From Rhabdornis inornatus (lineage: Eukaryota; Chordata; Aves; Passeriformes; Rhabdornithidae), in the NCBI GenBank assembly GCA_013397075.1, contig VWZS01002574.1, positions 2,396,769-2,460,768 of the forward strand: 64,000 nucleotides of DNA, written 5' to 3'. Below the pieces are notes generated by a model. That model had not been told where the DNA came from and made no database searches. It saw only the letters and a program-made list of their open reading frames with translations. Positions within the stretch are counted from its first letter, which is position 1, and each line of letters starts with the position of its first letter. Position numbers and translations under genes: made by a program. Of this stretch, positions 1 to 12,420 are shown one piece after another.

Positions 1-2386
1 AAGGATTTATTCTCTTTATCACTTGAAAAGCTATCTAAGTCCTCAGGCAAAATTTACCATCTAAGAAACATCAGCAAATTCTTCAGCTCTTGTCAGTTTT
101 GATGCGGGAATTGGACAAACCAAAGTTCCTGGAGAGAAATTTGCTTCAGGAGTGTGAGGTCCAGTGTTCTCTCAGTCAGTTATCAAGCTCCTCAGCTGTG
201 GGAGTTTACAAGTGTGAGAATAACTAAGTGTTCCACTCTGCTGGCCAGACCAGGACACACAACTAAGCATAAGAAGTATTATCTAAATGGAAAGGTTTCC
301 TTGGCAAACCAGGTTGATTTTCAGAATCCAAATATAAAAATGCAGTATTTTGTTAGAGCAGTGTTTTACCTGGTCCAGCTCTGACAATGGCCATAGGACA
401 CAGTTTAGGGAAAGCAGGAGTGTCTGCCCACCCCCTGTGAAAACACTTTGCTCTTACTCCCCTGGCATCCCAAATCATGAGATCAGGGATGCCAGGGGGC
501 ACATTCCTGCCTATTCCCTCTAGTATCTGTTCATGGACTTGCTCTCCTTGAGGTCTCTGTCCAGGAGAGTGTGGAGACAGAAAGGAAGAACTGGAGAAAT
601 TAGTGGAGCACAGACAGGGTATCAGAGAGAGACAGGTCTTTCCCCTCAGCCAGGCTCTATCTGCATCCACCTCTACACAGAGTGGAGGAGTCAGAAGCAA
701 AAGCCCTGCACAGGTCAGAGACCTGCCCAGTCCAAGGTGCTGGCAGGGCAGGAATTGGGACCCCTTACAAAGCTTGGCAGGTTGGCTGGAGCATCCCTCC
801 AAGTGAAGCCCTGCCAGCATCCTCGTTTTCCCCAGGGCTCGGCTGAAACTCGCCTGGTGGTCCTGGGAGCTGCTGCCAAACATCTGCCTCTCACTGAGAT
901 GACATCATCTGGAACCCTTTGTTTCCTCGACTCAGGAGAGCTCCAGGGGTGGAAGAGCAAGGCTGGAGATCAAGAGGCCTCAGCAGAGCTTTGTGATAAG
1001 ACAAAACCCTACAGATTTGGACTCTGTTATCTCTCTGGATATTTTTTTTCTCATTTCTCGCTGTATCTGACCCTATCTCAAATGACAGAAGTCCATCCAA
1101 AGCAACCTTTCTTCCCTATTATTTTTGGCAATTAAGTAGCACACAGTGCTGTTTGAGAGACTAACCTGGGCTGTTCTGGATGAACAGCATCAGTGGCAAT
1201 AAAGTTTTTGACCAGCCCACTTGATGGCCACTTGTCCTGGGCCACAGCCAGGGTACTCTGTAGCATCCTGCAGTCATGGCTTGGCCACCCAGTCCCACAC
1301 AGAGTGGAACAATCTCTGATTGTTGATTTTTCGAAGATACCACTTCAGCAGGTCTCAACAATAAAGTCCTGCTGTAATGCCACTTTTCCTACAACTACCT
1401 AGAGTTGACTGAATGCCTTATTGTCCAGGTTTGCCTTCCTTCAGCTCTGCCACCTTCATAGGATCAGGGACTTCAGATCGCTCAAGGCCAGACAGAAAAA
1501 ACAACCTGAACTTTCTGTTACCATTTGGGAACATGAATGTATGAACATCTGTCAAGTTCCCAAAGGAGCTGCTTTGCCTCACTAAGGAATTCTGGCTGGG
1601 ACCTGGAAATCCTATGGCTGTTAGCACCATGTCACAGCTCACAGAGTAATTAGATCTGAGTCTCAACAGCCCAGCTGCATCCAGCACAGTGCTGTGCTGA
1701 CACAGCTTCTGGTTCTGATTTGGGAGCTGGTGTGTTTGCAGCTCCTTGACTACAGGGTGCAGATGCACTCAGATCTGCCTCCAAACCCTCAGCCCTGCAG
1801 CAGCCAGAAGGAGCAGAGGCTCCCAGGATTTCCTCAGGGGAGAGTGAGAAGCTGGTTAGTGGAGCAGTGTGTACAGTGATATCAGAGTGGGGTACAAGGC
1901 TGGAGGGGCAGCTCTCTACCCCCATTCCACCTGGAGCAGGGTAGATGTAGACACCTCTTTTAGGGCAAGACATAGGGAAAGAAGGCATTTGAAGGATGCT
2001 CAGTCACACTCACATAGAGCAACTGATGTGGTTCATGTGTTAGAGGAGACCATGGAAAGGAAGATTTTAATCCATCCCTCCACTGTCTTGATCCCAGGTG
2101 AGAACTTATTTTATGGGCTACTGTAAGACCATACCTGCTCAAACATCCTCAGGCAGTGCTAGAGCTCATCATATTTTATTTTTAAACAGAGAGGTTAATT
2201 GTGAAAAATGAAAGTTATTAAATTCAAAAAGGTAAGCAACATGACACAGGGGGGAACAGAGGAAATTTTAAAGCTTTGTCTGGATATGCACAACTGAAAT
2301 AAATAAAGCCCAAAGCCACCTTTAAGCCATTTTAGGGGACAGTGCTAACACAAGTAATAAAGGGATACCCTCAGAGTACAACTTAC
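1..2386 (-). other. Intronic sequence of the peroxidasin-like gene
   Basis: I looked on the minus strand for the next LRR exon (expected 72 nt, encoding a LLLNNN-type motif between AG and GT) and did not find it. The short open frames here lack family resemblance and splice support. I see nothing else supportable. Confidence 0.55.
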
Positions 2387-2458
2387 AGTGTGTTGAGGTT
2401 CTTCAGTCTTCTGAAGGCTCCAGGTTGTATCTCCTTGATGTGGTTGAAGCGTAAATCT
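2387..2458 (-). CDS. Peroxidasin-like coding exon 2: first leucine-rich repeat
   Basis: This 72-nt exon encodes one 24-residue LRR (DLRFNHIKEIQPGAFRRLKN...). A CTGCTTTTAG acceptor (complement of 2459-2468) and a consensus GTAAGT donor (complement of 2381-2386) flank it. It enters with one base completing CT|A and leaves with CT, so it is a symmetric exon, as expected for an LRR cassette. The flanking sequence has no repeat character. Confidence 0.87.
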
Positions 2459-5400
2459 CTAAAAGCAGAGGATATAAACGAGTCATTAGACCAAGGAAGG
2501 GAGTGGAGAAGGAGTAGGGACAATGATTGGGGTCTGCTCTTGTCTGCAAAGTCAGCCAGTAGCTGGGACAAGCCTACAGCCAGAAAATTCTTTATTCTAA
2601 TTTCTTAGAAAATGAGACACTAAAAGGACTCAAGGGATCACTCCCATGAGCACCAGAGAAAACTCTGCAGCCAAACACCCCAAGTTCCCATGCAATTACT
2701 CTTGCATCTCATCCTGATTTGTAGAGGAACTCACATCATCACGTGGACCCATAATTTAGCTCCCTGCTAAAACTATCTGTGCCCTAAAATGGTTAAATCT
2801 GCTCAAATAACGTAATTTAATAAGAATTTCCCATTTTGCTCTACAATGCTCCAAGACTTACAACAGCTTATCTCTGCCTGCATTTCAAATCTGTGCCAAC
2901 TTCAATTAGAATTACTGGAGCCCAGGGGATTCTGGCAAATTTCAAGGGCTGCCCATGGAACTACATCAGCTTGGAACCCAAAAACATGGGGTTTGGATTG
3001 CTAATGGGATAATGAAATAAGAGCTAAGTGGTTTAACCTGCTTAACCAAGGAGAAACACTTCTATAGGGAACATGCATTGATTTGGCACCTTGCATGGCC
3101 CAGTGTATTATGACAAATCACAAAAGGCTGACAAACAAGGATTGCTGCAAGTTTCTGTCCAAAGCACACAATGAAGTGGATTTTTTTTCTCCTGCACCAC
3201 TTGATCTATCACATTTAGGGAATACACTGCTATTTTTTCAGTTTAAGACAGCCTTTTAAGGGCATTTGCTTTAAGAGGAAAAAAGCACGGGTTGCCCATT
3301 CTGGTGGTAAAGTCACACTTGGAGGCAGAGTTTAAAACAAGGATTCTTCAAATAGCTACAAATTCAACAATTGTTTTGAGACAGGCATCAACAAGAATTG
3401 TGGCATTTATAAAATTCAAATTAGAAAGAGGTGCAGTCATTGCAGGTAATCCCAAACTGACAGTGAGGACCCGAGGGAGCTGAAACAGCTTGAAGCAAAT
3501 ACTCAGGAAGGGGCTGCACAATGAGTAAAGCTGATCTTATTTTAAGATCATGGAATCATGGAATCACAGATTGGTTTGAGTTGGAAGGGACCTTAAAGCT
3601 CACCTCATTCTAACCCCCTGCCATGGGCAGGGACACCTTCCACTGTCCCAGGGTGCTCCAAGCCCTGTTCAACCTGGCCTTGGACACTTCCAGGGATCCA
3701 GGGGCAGCCACAGCTTCTCTGGGCAGCCTGTGCCAGGGCCTCATCACCCTCTGAGTAAAAAATTTCTGCCTAATATCTAATGTAAACCTGACTTATTTCA
3801 GTTTAAAACCACTGCCCCAAGATGTAACATTTCCTTAGTTTAACAGTTTGCAAAATGTAGTCATTTTATGCTAAAATTTTCATACTAAATTTTCTTATTT
3901 TTTTAGGCAGAAAATGCAAGGCAGTTTTACTTAAATTATATCAAAACATAAAATCTCTGCCTTGTGACCCCTTTGTTATCGCTGGATGCAACAGCACATG
4001 GGCCAGTGGAAGCTGTTTTTTCTGTTGCGGTTTTTTCCTTTAACTTTTCCACTTTGGCCAAAGGATTCAAAAGTCTAATATACAAAGAAATCTTCTACCT
4101 CTCTTAGTGATAAATATTGCACAGAGAAGAATCAGAGGGCAGAAAGAAACACAACTTCACAATATTTAAAAACCCCAATATTTCTAATTGTAATTCACCT
4201 TCTCTGTTTGTCCACTGCAAGCTGCAGCCCCAAAGGATCACCTCTGACATTTTCAGGTGTGTTTGGCTTTACTTGCATTGCTTCAAATGTACATTTCTTG
4301 CCCTTCTCCTCGGAGGGAGTTCCATATCCTTCTTCCCTGACAATGTGAATTCGAGGGTATCTTTATGGATTTTCCAAGGCAATGTCTGCCACCCTAAAGC
4401 CAAACACAATTAAACACTGGCAGCAGTGATAGCACAGTGTGCTGCCTCTTCTCCACGGCCTCGTTAAAAGGAAACGAGGAAAGACTAGACCAGGAAAAAG
4501 GAATGCAAACTTGATTTATAGCCTGCAATGCACAAACACCAACCCCCACTGCCCTGGGGGGTTGTAAAGAGCCCTTTAAGGGTTGTAATTACTCCAGGCA
4601 GCTGGCTGCAGGTAATAGGGAACATTTCAAATACATGGGAGGAACACACAGGGGTCAGGGCTGGAGCTGGTGATGCTCAGGGAACGCAGCAGGGAGTGAA
4701 GTGTAAAACCCAACTTCGGGTCACAGGCTGCAGGTGGAGACAAAAAGCCTCTGAGCATTTTAATGAATGAAGACAACTGCAGTCCTCTAAACTACACAGA
4801 ACTACAGTTCTTTTTAAACTACACCACCCCCAAGGAGCATGTAATAAAGCTTAGCTCATTATATTAATGAAATATTTTAATTTTAATTCTGTTTTCTGTT
4901 CCAGGTAAGTCCTTTAGATGATCCTCTGGACCCCAGCTATCTTTCAGTCCTTTGGAAAGTTCTTTTTGGTTTGCTCTCCATCACAAAGGCAACAGCTTTC
5001 CCCACAGGCAAAAATGGAGCAGAAACACTGCATCCCTTCTCTGAGCACTTCATTTCAAGAAATTATGTGAAATAACTGGAGAGAATCCAAAAGAAAGCAA
5101 TGAGAATGATAGGAAGTCTAGAAAACATGACAATGAAAAGAACTGCTTATTTAACCATAGATACAATAACTATGGCAGGAAATTACTACAAGTTGAAAGG
5201 GCAAACAGTCACTGACTGAAACTGCAGATTCAGGTTGTTTTAAAAATATCTCAATTAGCAAGGCTCATAAAACATGCAGTGGACTTCAGGTGAGACAGGC
5301 ATTAGCCACACATGGTTTGGGTAGGTGGATCCTGCCCTGGAAGATGGACCAGGCTATTCTGCTCCCTGTACCCCAGGCAGCATTAAAAGGTCCCAGTGTT

Positions 5401-8400
5401 GATGTTCCTGCACAGCAAAGGAAGTCCCTGGGCATGCAGAGGAACCTACATATTCCTCTTTACTGTGTAAAAACCCCAATACTTTGGCTCATCCCTAGAG
5501 CTTTTACTCCAGACCTTGCCTTAGCCTAAAGCATTGCTGGCAGTGAAGAGCTGCACTAGGAATTCCCTGGCTTGCATGATTTTATTGAGAATATTCCCTA
5601 CAGAGTTTGTCTCCTCTCACACAGAAACTCTTGTTCCTCTCTATTCCCAGGGCACTTCTTTTCAGGAACAAATGTGCTTTTTACAGGGACCCACCACAGA
5701 GCTCCCAGCTGCCCCATGCCACAGCAGCTGGGCTCCCTCCCTCCTGCCCTCTTCTTTCCACCTGGGAATTTGGAAAATGAGGGGAAAAAATAATCCCTTG
5801 TGATTTAATTCTCCCCCATGATTTCAAGGATGGCAGTCTGGGATTACAAATGACCTTCCCACAAGGAACAGATGCTGCTAAAGGATTCTGGATCCTCTCC
5901 TACCTTCACACAGAGTAGAAGCTTGGGACAGCAGCATCACCCAGCACAGATCCCTCTGGACAGCACCAGCTTTGCTGGCTCAGCAGAAAATCTCACCAAA
6001 CCCTCGTGCCCAAACTCTGACAGGAAAGTGACCTGGAATATGTGGATAATCCAGGATCTGGTGTAGAAACCAGTCACTTTTTCTGAATTTGGGAATTATT
6101 AACAGAAGCTACAGAGAATGCCAGAATTTGCAAATGGATGGGGAAATGGGTCTTTACAGAATGGCACTCCAATCTGTCTTGAGCCTCTCAGCTGCTATCA
6201 GAACAATCACCCCTACAAGCCTTGTGTTAAATAATTATCACTGATTAGCATATAAAGCAATCAATGGCTTTTACAAGAAACTTCCACTTCTGTTTAATCT
6301 ATTTAGGCTTTCACAGACTCATGTATTACTATGTTAACTAAGCAGATAATTAGCTACAAGAGGCATTTTACTGCAGTTCCATGGAAATTACTGGGTTTGT
6401 TTCATTGAAGAATCCTTTGTGCTCCCAACTGTGCACAGCAGTGATGCTGAGGGTCCTGCCCAGAACTGGCTGGAAAGTGACAGCCACACAATCACTACCA
6501 ACAATGACACTGAGAGTAAAGGTGCTTTTACAGAGATAAGATGTTGAAGTTCCTCCCAGTGCTTCCTGAGGAAGGGAGGGCACGAAAGACATCCCAAACA
6601 CATCTTAAAAATATCCTATAAGTAAAGTTTCCAATATACAGGAAGAGCCAGGACATTTATCAGAAAGATGCTCGTTCCTCACATTTATCTGCACAACATC
6701 AGAGTCAGCTCTGCAGGTTCCTCAACCCTGCCAAACCACTCCAGTCCTGGCAGGAAGGGAAAACTGCCTTGCTGAGATGGAAATGAAGTCTTCCAGACTC
6801 ACTGTCATCAGCTCCCCAACTCAGGAATGTCCCTGTCCCACACGAGTCCCCAAATGGATTTAATAAATGACAGCCTTCATCCCAGAACCCCTTACATGGA
6901 CAGCTGAGCACTGCCAGCCCTGCCAGGCTGATGAGGAGACCACAGGGAGGCTCAGGGCTGGGGATTTTTTCCAAGTCCTGGCTATTCTGGGCCTTACCAG
7001 CTTAAGACACCAAGATCTGACTGTTCAGAGAGTGAAGATGAAGGAAAATATGTTGAGCATGGAGGTACAAGGAAATGAAATGATGGGATCATGACTTGGA
7101 ACAGTGGAGAGAGAGCAGCTGCAGGGAGCCTCAGTCAGCAGAACAGGCTGTGGTTCCCTGCTGCACTACCACACCACTTATTTTGAAGATTCAGGAACAC
7201 TCAATTTTAATTAAGAAATTACCACAGACATTCCTGAACCCAGTTTTTTAAGATTTCAGCTCCCACAAACAGGAGTCAGATTTTCAAAAGGGCTCCCTCT
7301 GTGTCAGCTAAGGCAGGAACTTGACCATAATCCAGCAGCCAGTGTACCCAGCTGGTTTGATCTCACTTTTCTGTCCATGTAAGCTGGTGGGAATGCTGTG
7401 CCTGAAAGGCAGTGCCAGGGCAGGAGGGATCTGCTGGTGCCTCATTCCTGGTGGAATCATTTCAAATACCACCCGGCATCCCCTTTCCAAGAAGGGTAGG
7501 AACAAGGAATAGCTCCAAAACATAGTTCAGGTCCTGAACACATATTCAAGCAGGAAGATTACATAAAAAGATGCTGAATTCACCAATGTTAGATAATTTG
7601 AGCTATCAGTTATTAGCAGTGGGATGAAGATTAGGGTCTGATCCTACCCAAAGTAGCTGAGTCTATTCTTGGGCCTTCATGGCATCTCTCAACCTAATGC
7701 ATAATTCCTTTGCACCATCTATCCAAGATACTGCCTACATCAAAGGAAGAAAACTTTCCCTCCTCCTGAAGTGTGTTCTGACCCTGATTCAGAGGAAGGA
7801 AAATAAACACTTTAATATTGGGTCTTGTGTAGCTTAAATGTCATTCTTCCACTTCTTTATGAGCATGATTAATAAAGTTTTTACTCAGAATACAAACACA
7901 TTTTTTCACCAAAAAATACTGACTTCTCCTTAAAGAGCACAGGAAAGAGTCCTGGTTTCCCTATGGGGAGAGGGATGTGGTGAGAGCAACAAAAATACAA
8001 ATACTTAAGTGGGAACCAGATGCTGGAGCACTGGGAAGTTCAGTGAAAGCAGGATTTTAAACACCTAAGGTAGCTACAATTACAAGACTTAGGATGCTTC
8101 CATCAAAAGATGCTGGAATGTTTCTAGAAGGAAAATATATTTGAAGTATCTTCCCTCCCCATTTTCCTGCTAATGAAGAGACTTCTAAAAATAGTACATA
8201 AAGATCTTGGTCACCTCTAGAAGGTTTAGTAAGGATTAAATACTAGAGTGAAAGAAGTCAAAAGAGATTCTACCTGGCACATGCAGAATGTGTGGGTGTG
8301 CATTTAATGGCTGCATATAGGATTATCACACACAGAGGAAATGAGTAATCCCTTCTTCAACCCAAAACACACGACAGAGACCACAAACGGAGCAGCTTTT

Positions 8401-11400
8401 CCAAGAACTCATTTCTCAGTAAACCTTTCCCCAGCAAATGTATAAAATTCCTTCTCAAAGTGTGTTCATTAATAGACTAAGAGAGCTATACCCTGTCCTA
8501 CTCCAGCCTTCCTCCTGCGGGAGGAAGAGAGGAACTGAGCAGGCACCAAAAGCAGCACAAGGAGGAAGGGAAAACAAAACTTGTCAAGCTGGCCATGCTT
8601 ACACTGCCCAATTAGCAACCAGGTCTGTGAACAACTGGGTCACCTTCAGTTCATGCCAGCCATGTGTTCAGATCCCAGATCCTGCCCTGTGCCCTCAGCT
8701 ATGTTTCTCCAGCAGTACTCATTCATTATGTGCCTTGCATAATGCAGAAAGAAGAATAACCCATGGATAATTGGATGGCAATCCATTAGCTGCCAGCCAG
8801 AGGGGAACTTCTTTCCATGGATTTCTTCTACTCATGCCCACACGTTTTGAAGTCTATTGTTTTAAATATCACACTGCAGAACAAATGGCTGTGAAGGTTA
8901 AAGACCTATTGAAATTTTTGGAGTGTATGTTCCACAGCTGTTCCCTTCCTTGGCTGCTGGCTGGAAGAACTGCCTGAATCCCAGTGGTAACCAGCAGATC
9001 ACATCTGGATAATTGTGTTCCAATTGAACAGACACCAGCCAAAATACGTTTGCAGTTCTACACCATGAATTTTTATGGCTTATCTGTACACGTGTAGTCG
9101 TTCCTGCCATCCCATTCTCTGCTCGCGGTAAAGCGAGCTGACTCCATTACCAAAGATAAACAGTCTACTGCTAAAACCAGACTTTGGGCCAGATCCTCAG
9201 CTGTACCCAGCTGGGATTGGGAAGGGAGGAGGGAAATGGAGACCCAAGAGGAGCCAGTAACAGCTCATCAGTCCTGGAGCTGGTTCCATGCCAAGCCCAG
9301 CATCCCTCCGAGAAGGCGATGGGCGGCTCCGGGTGCCTCCAGCTGGCTGCAGCCCCAGGGGCCATCTGCCAGGGCTGAAGCACAGCCTGTGCCAGCTAGG
9401 AGACTTCCCCATTCTTCCTGGATTCTTAGAGAGGGTGGCACGGAGGTCAGAAAGTCCCAAACTCCCAACTTCAAAGCAAACTCCATCTGGAAACTGCAGC
9501 TGTTCTTCGAGGGAACGGAGCTGGAGCCTGGGATCAGTGTTTGGAGCTGCAGTCACAGACTCAGTCCTGTTCACACCAAAGATTAACTGTGGAAAATATC
9601 CCAATCCCACATTTTCTGCTCAGAATAACTCCGTGATCAAGACTATTCTTGCTATAATTCCAAATGTTCAGTCTGACACAAGGGTTCTCCCAGGAGAAAC
9701 ACTAACATACCAAAAAGTTGGAGGACTCAGAGCTTGGTTAAGAAGCATTCCTTGATCTTCCACAATTCAAAAAAGTTTAATTATTCAAATGCTATTTATA
9801 ACAGATACAATGGGATGCTGGCTGGGAAATGCATTTGCATACAGTAGATCTTCAAGATAGCCAGACAGTCAGGATTTTTCCTTGCAACACAAAGGCCCAT
9901 GATCAGCCAACAAAGAGCACTCACCAGGCTCATCTCTCTTTATGTCTATGAGGATGTCTGATCACCAATATGTGGTTTGCTTAAAATTATTCAGACAGTA
10001 GTAAAACAGAATAAAATGGATAAATCACCTTTAAAAATACTGTTTCATGAAGAGTCATCTCCCTTTGCAATATTGCAATTTTTGTATCTCACACCTATAC
10101 TATTTCTTTAACGTCTTAAAAGCCAGTTTCCCATTCAAGCTGGTGCAGGGAATGAAGTGTGCTGCTGCCAGAAGGAGCTGGGAAGCACACCATTCCAGAA
10201 CTGGGAAAGAGTTGGTGACACAGTAAACTTCCCTCCCTCTGCACTCGAAGGATCTCTAGCAGAAGCACACTCAGGCTCCACTGTGACAGCAAACATTGCC
10301 TCATTTCAAACAGAGAACAGGAATTAAGCTTCAATGATCTCAGCAATACCTCAGTTCAGCCAATGGAACAAACCTTTCCCTCAATAAAATCTAGGTTTAA
10401 ACAAGGAGGAACAAGTTACGTGTAAAATCAGTGTCAGGGTATTTTAAATATTTTAATATTTCAAGATGCAGGGGAATAAGGGGGAGAAAAAGGTTGGTAA
10501 GAGTGTGAAGAGTCAGATGCTGTGAGTTACTGTAAGAGCACACAAGCACTGCCCAGTGAGCAGGTACTGAGCAGGTCACACTGAAAATAATCATTGCAGC
10601 ACCAGCCCAGGCAGTGAGAAAGCTTTGGCAGCTGCAGCAAGCGTAGATCTCATCCTATGGGCCACCAATGCAAGAACCTCTGTGGTCTCCAGCCACCAAA
10701 GCAGACCTGGATGGCAGCAGTGCAATGCCAGCATCCTGCACACAGCATGCTCCTCTGGCTGCCAGCACAGAAAGTGCATTAGCAATATTAGTGAGATGCT
10801 CATGGGAGAAACGCTGATAGGGATGTGCCAGCTGAGAAAAAACTGAGTTTGTTATAAGTAAAGGGAAAAGCTGCTCAAACTCGTGTTGGAAAAGTTTTGC
10901 AACTGGCAGCAGTTTAAGGAGGATGAGTATGAAGATTCATTTTATACAAGCCCTTCCAACTACTTAAAAAAAAAAGGTCATCTGAGACAAGGGATAAGAG
11001 TAGCAGAAAGGAAGGATTTTGTCACATGTCACTGCATCTTAAAGCCACTTTTAAATTCAGGATTAGCTTAGAATCACAGGGAAGTGCTGTTCTGCACCTA
11101 TCAGTAAGAGCTCTTTAGGAGTCTCCAAGCATTCAATGCCCTTTCCTCCACCTTTCCTGTTTGAATGGACTCAGCCAACAGCTCTCTCACCTTCTTATTT
11201 CTCAAGGAATCTGCGAGTTGCCACTGTTGTTACCTTCAAATAAGCCTTAACTTTGAACACTTTGAGTAGAAAGTGGAAAACCAGTACTCAAAAATTCAGT
11301 ACTAAAATGGTGTATATATATATAAGAAATATATATAAGGAATATATGAGGATATAAGCTATAAAAGGTCATATATAAGGAAAGTGTTCGTGTCACTGGA

Positions 11401-11945
11401 GACAAAACCCTGAGCTGCTCTATCTCCTCTCTCTCTTACACCCATATGCAAAGCCTTCTAAAATGCAAACTGTTCCTTTCCATAAGCTCAGTTTAATACT
11501 TTTTGACCTTTGATTCCCCAAAACTGTCTTCCGGTGCTTGCCCTGGAATAACCCTCATTAAATTTTTCAATTCCCTTGATTGTCCCATTAGCAATTAACG
11601 GATGCCAAAAGGAGCAGTTTCTGTTTCATGTTTTAAAAGCACAAAACAGTTCTTGAGGCAGATAATTCTGCAGGAAAAAAGAGGATAAAAGCATGCCTTT
11701 GGCCTTGACTTTTTTTTTTTTTCTCCTTATTTCTAAAGACCATGCAGGTAAGAAAGGCAGGAAAATGAAGTGGTTACTCACAGAATGTTTGTCTGGGGCG
11801 GGATCTCGGGGATGGTTTCCAACATCAGATGCATGCATCTCACTGTAGTCCTGAAGCACAGGCAGCGGCTGGGGCAGGAGCAGGAGAAACCAGGCAGGAG
11901 GAGAAAATACAAAAAGCCTCCAAGAGCTGAAGGTTTCATCAGCAT
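2387..11945 (-). CDS. Peroxidasin-family gene, 5' part only (two coding exons; continues beyond base 1)
   Basis: Two exons join in frame: complement(11782..11945) then complement(2387..2458). Together they encode a start methionine, a hydrophobic signal peptide, a cysteine-rich LRRNT cap (CPSRCLCFRTTVRC) and the first leucine-rich repeat (LRFNHIKEIQPGAFRRL). This is the N-terminal order of peroxidasin, a secreted LRR/Ig/haem-peroxidase protein that cross-links collagen IV in basement membranes, and the residues match PXDN/PXDNL closely from memory. The split Leu codon (CT|A) and the 72-nt LRR exon fit the modular LRR exons of that family. The remaining LRRs, Ig domains, peroxidase and VWC domains would lie below base 1, so catalytic competence cannot be judged. 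The gene is co-oriented with PCMTD2 and MYT1. In human the known family members sit elsewhere (PXDN beside MYT1L, PXDNL beside PCMTD1), so this is probably a third paralogue; mis-assembly or translocation is less likely. The family call is firm; which paralogue is inferred. Confidence 0.87.
2459..11781 (-). other. Intron 1 of the peroxidasin-like gene (9.3 kb)
   Basis: The sequence separates the signal-peptide exon from the first LRR exon. It contains one clear CR1 fragment near 3.55-3.82 kb, a short TATATA-rich patch at 11313-11350 and otherwise unique AT-rich sequence. No coding exon could be supported on either strand. Confidence 0.7.
3549..3825 (-). mobile_element. CR1 LINE 3' fragment
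   Basis: Read on the minus strand it ends in the CR1 octamer tail (ATTCCATG repeated at 3551-3566). Upstream of that come the hallmark blocks 'aggtcccttccaa', 'ggtgtccctgcccatggcaggggg' and 'ccaaggccaggttgaacagggc'. It is 5'-truncated, as most avian CR1 copies are, and has no coding capacity. Confidence 0.93.
11782..11945 (-). CDS. Peroxidasin-like coding exon 1: signal peptide and LRRNT
   Basis: The start is placed at the ATG complementary to 11943-11945. It has a good Kozak context (A at -3), and a second in-frame ATG follows two codons later. Residues 8-21 are hydrophobic (LGGFLYFLLLPGF) and form a signal peptide. The LRRNT cysteines follow at residues 22-37 (C-x-C-PSR-C-L-C...C). The exon gives 54 codons plus CT and ends at a strong GTGAGT donor (complement of 11776-11781). 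The frame is open only as far as this exon, so no long reading frame marks it. Confidence 0.87.
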
Positions 11946-12420
11946 GGTGTTTGCTGGAGCGTATTTGCCTCAATTCTGAGCTGCAGGGAGCTGACAAAAA
12001 AAGTTTCCCAGCCCTGAGGTCCAGGAGGAGGGGACTCATCAGCATGTGTTTGCAATTAAATTAAGGCAGTTTGACAGTCCAACCGCCCACCCTCTCTGCC
12101 ATTCTGCACATCACTGGAGATCACTCTGTCCCCACCCCTCTCTAATTGTGGCGCTGAAATACAAACTCTTCATTTTGATCTATTTTCGCCTTGTTGCTTC
12201 TTTTAAACAACAAATTAACTCCTCACCTTCTCCTCAACATCTGTCTGAAAGCACAGTGCACCTGCATGGACAGCAACCAAAAACTGACCCCATGCTTCCA
12301 GGGTGGAGCTGGGATGCAAAAGATCCAGGGTCAAGGTTTTCATGTCTTTTTTTTTTTTTTTTTTTTTTACCCTAGCACACTCTGCAAACTAAAGAGAGAG
12401 TCTTATCTAACAGTTATCTA
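11946..12420 (-). promoter_or_regulatory. Probable 5'UTR and promoter region of the peroxidasin-like gene
   Basis: This is the sequence just upstream of the peroxidasin-like start codon. No CpG island is visible, and I cannot place a TATA box or transcription start. A run of about 24 T residues lies at 12346-12369. The assignment rests on position only; an additional upstream non-coding exon cannot be excluded. Confidence 0.35.

Noticed and set aside
1..2386. Search for the second LRR exon of the peroxidasin-like gene
   Set aside because: No 72-nt phase-matched exon with a LLLNNN-type motif was found; it must lie below base 1.
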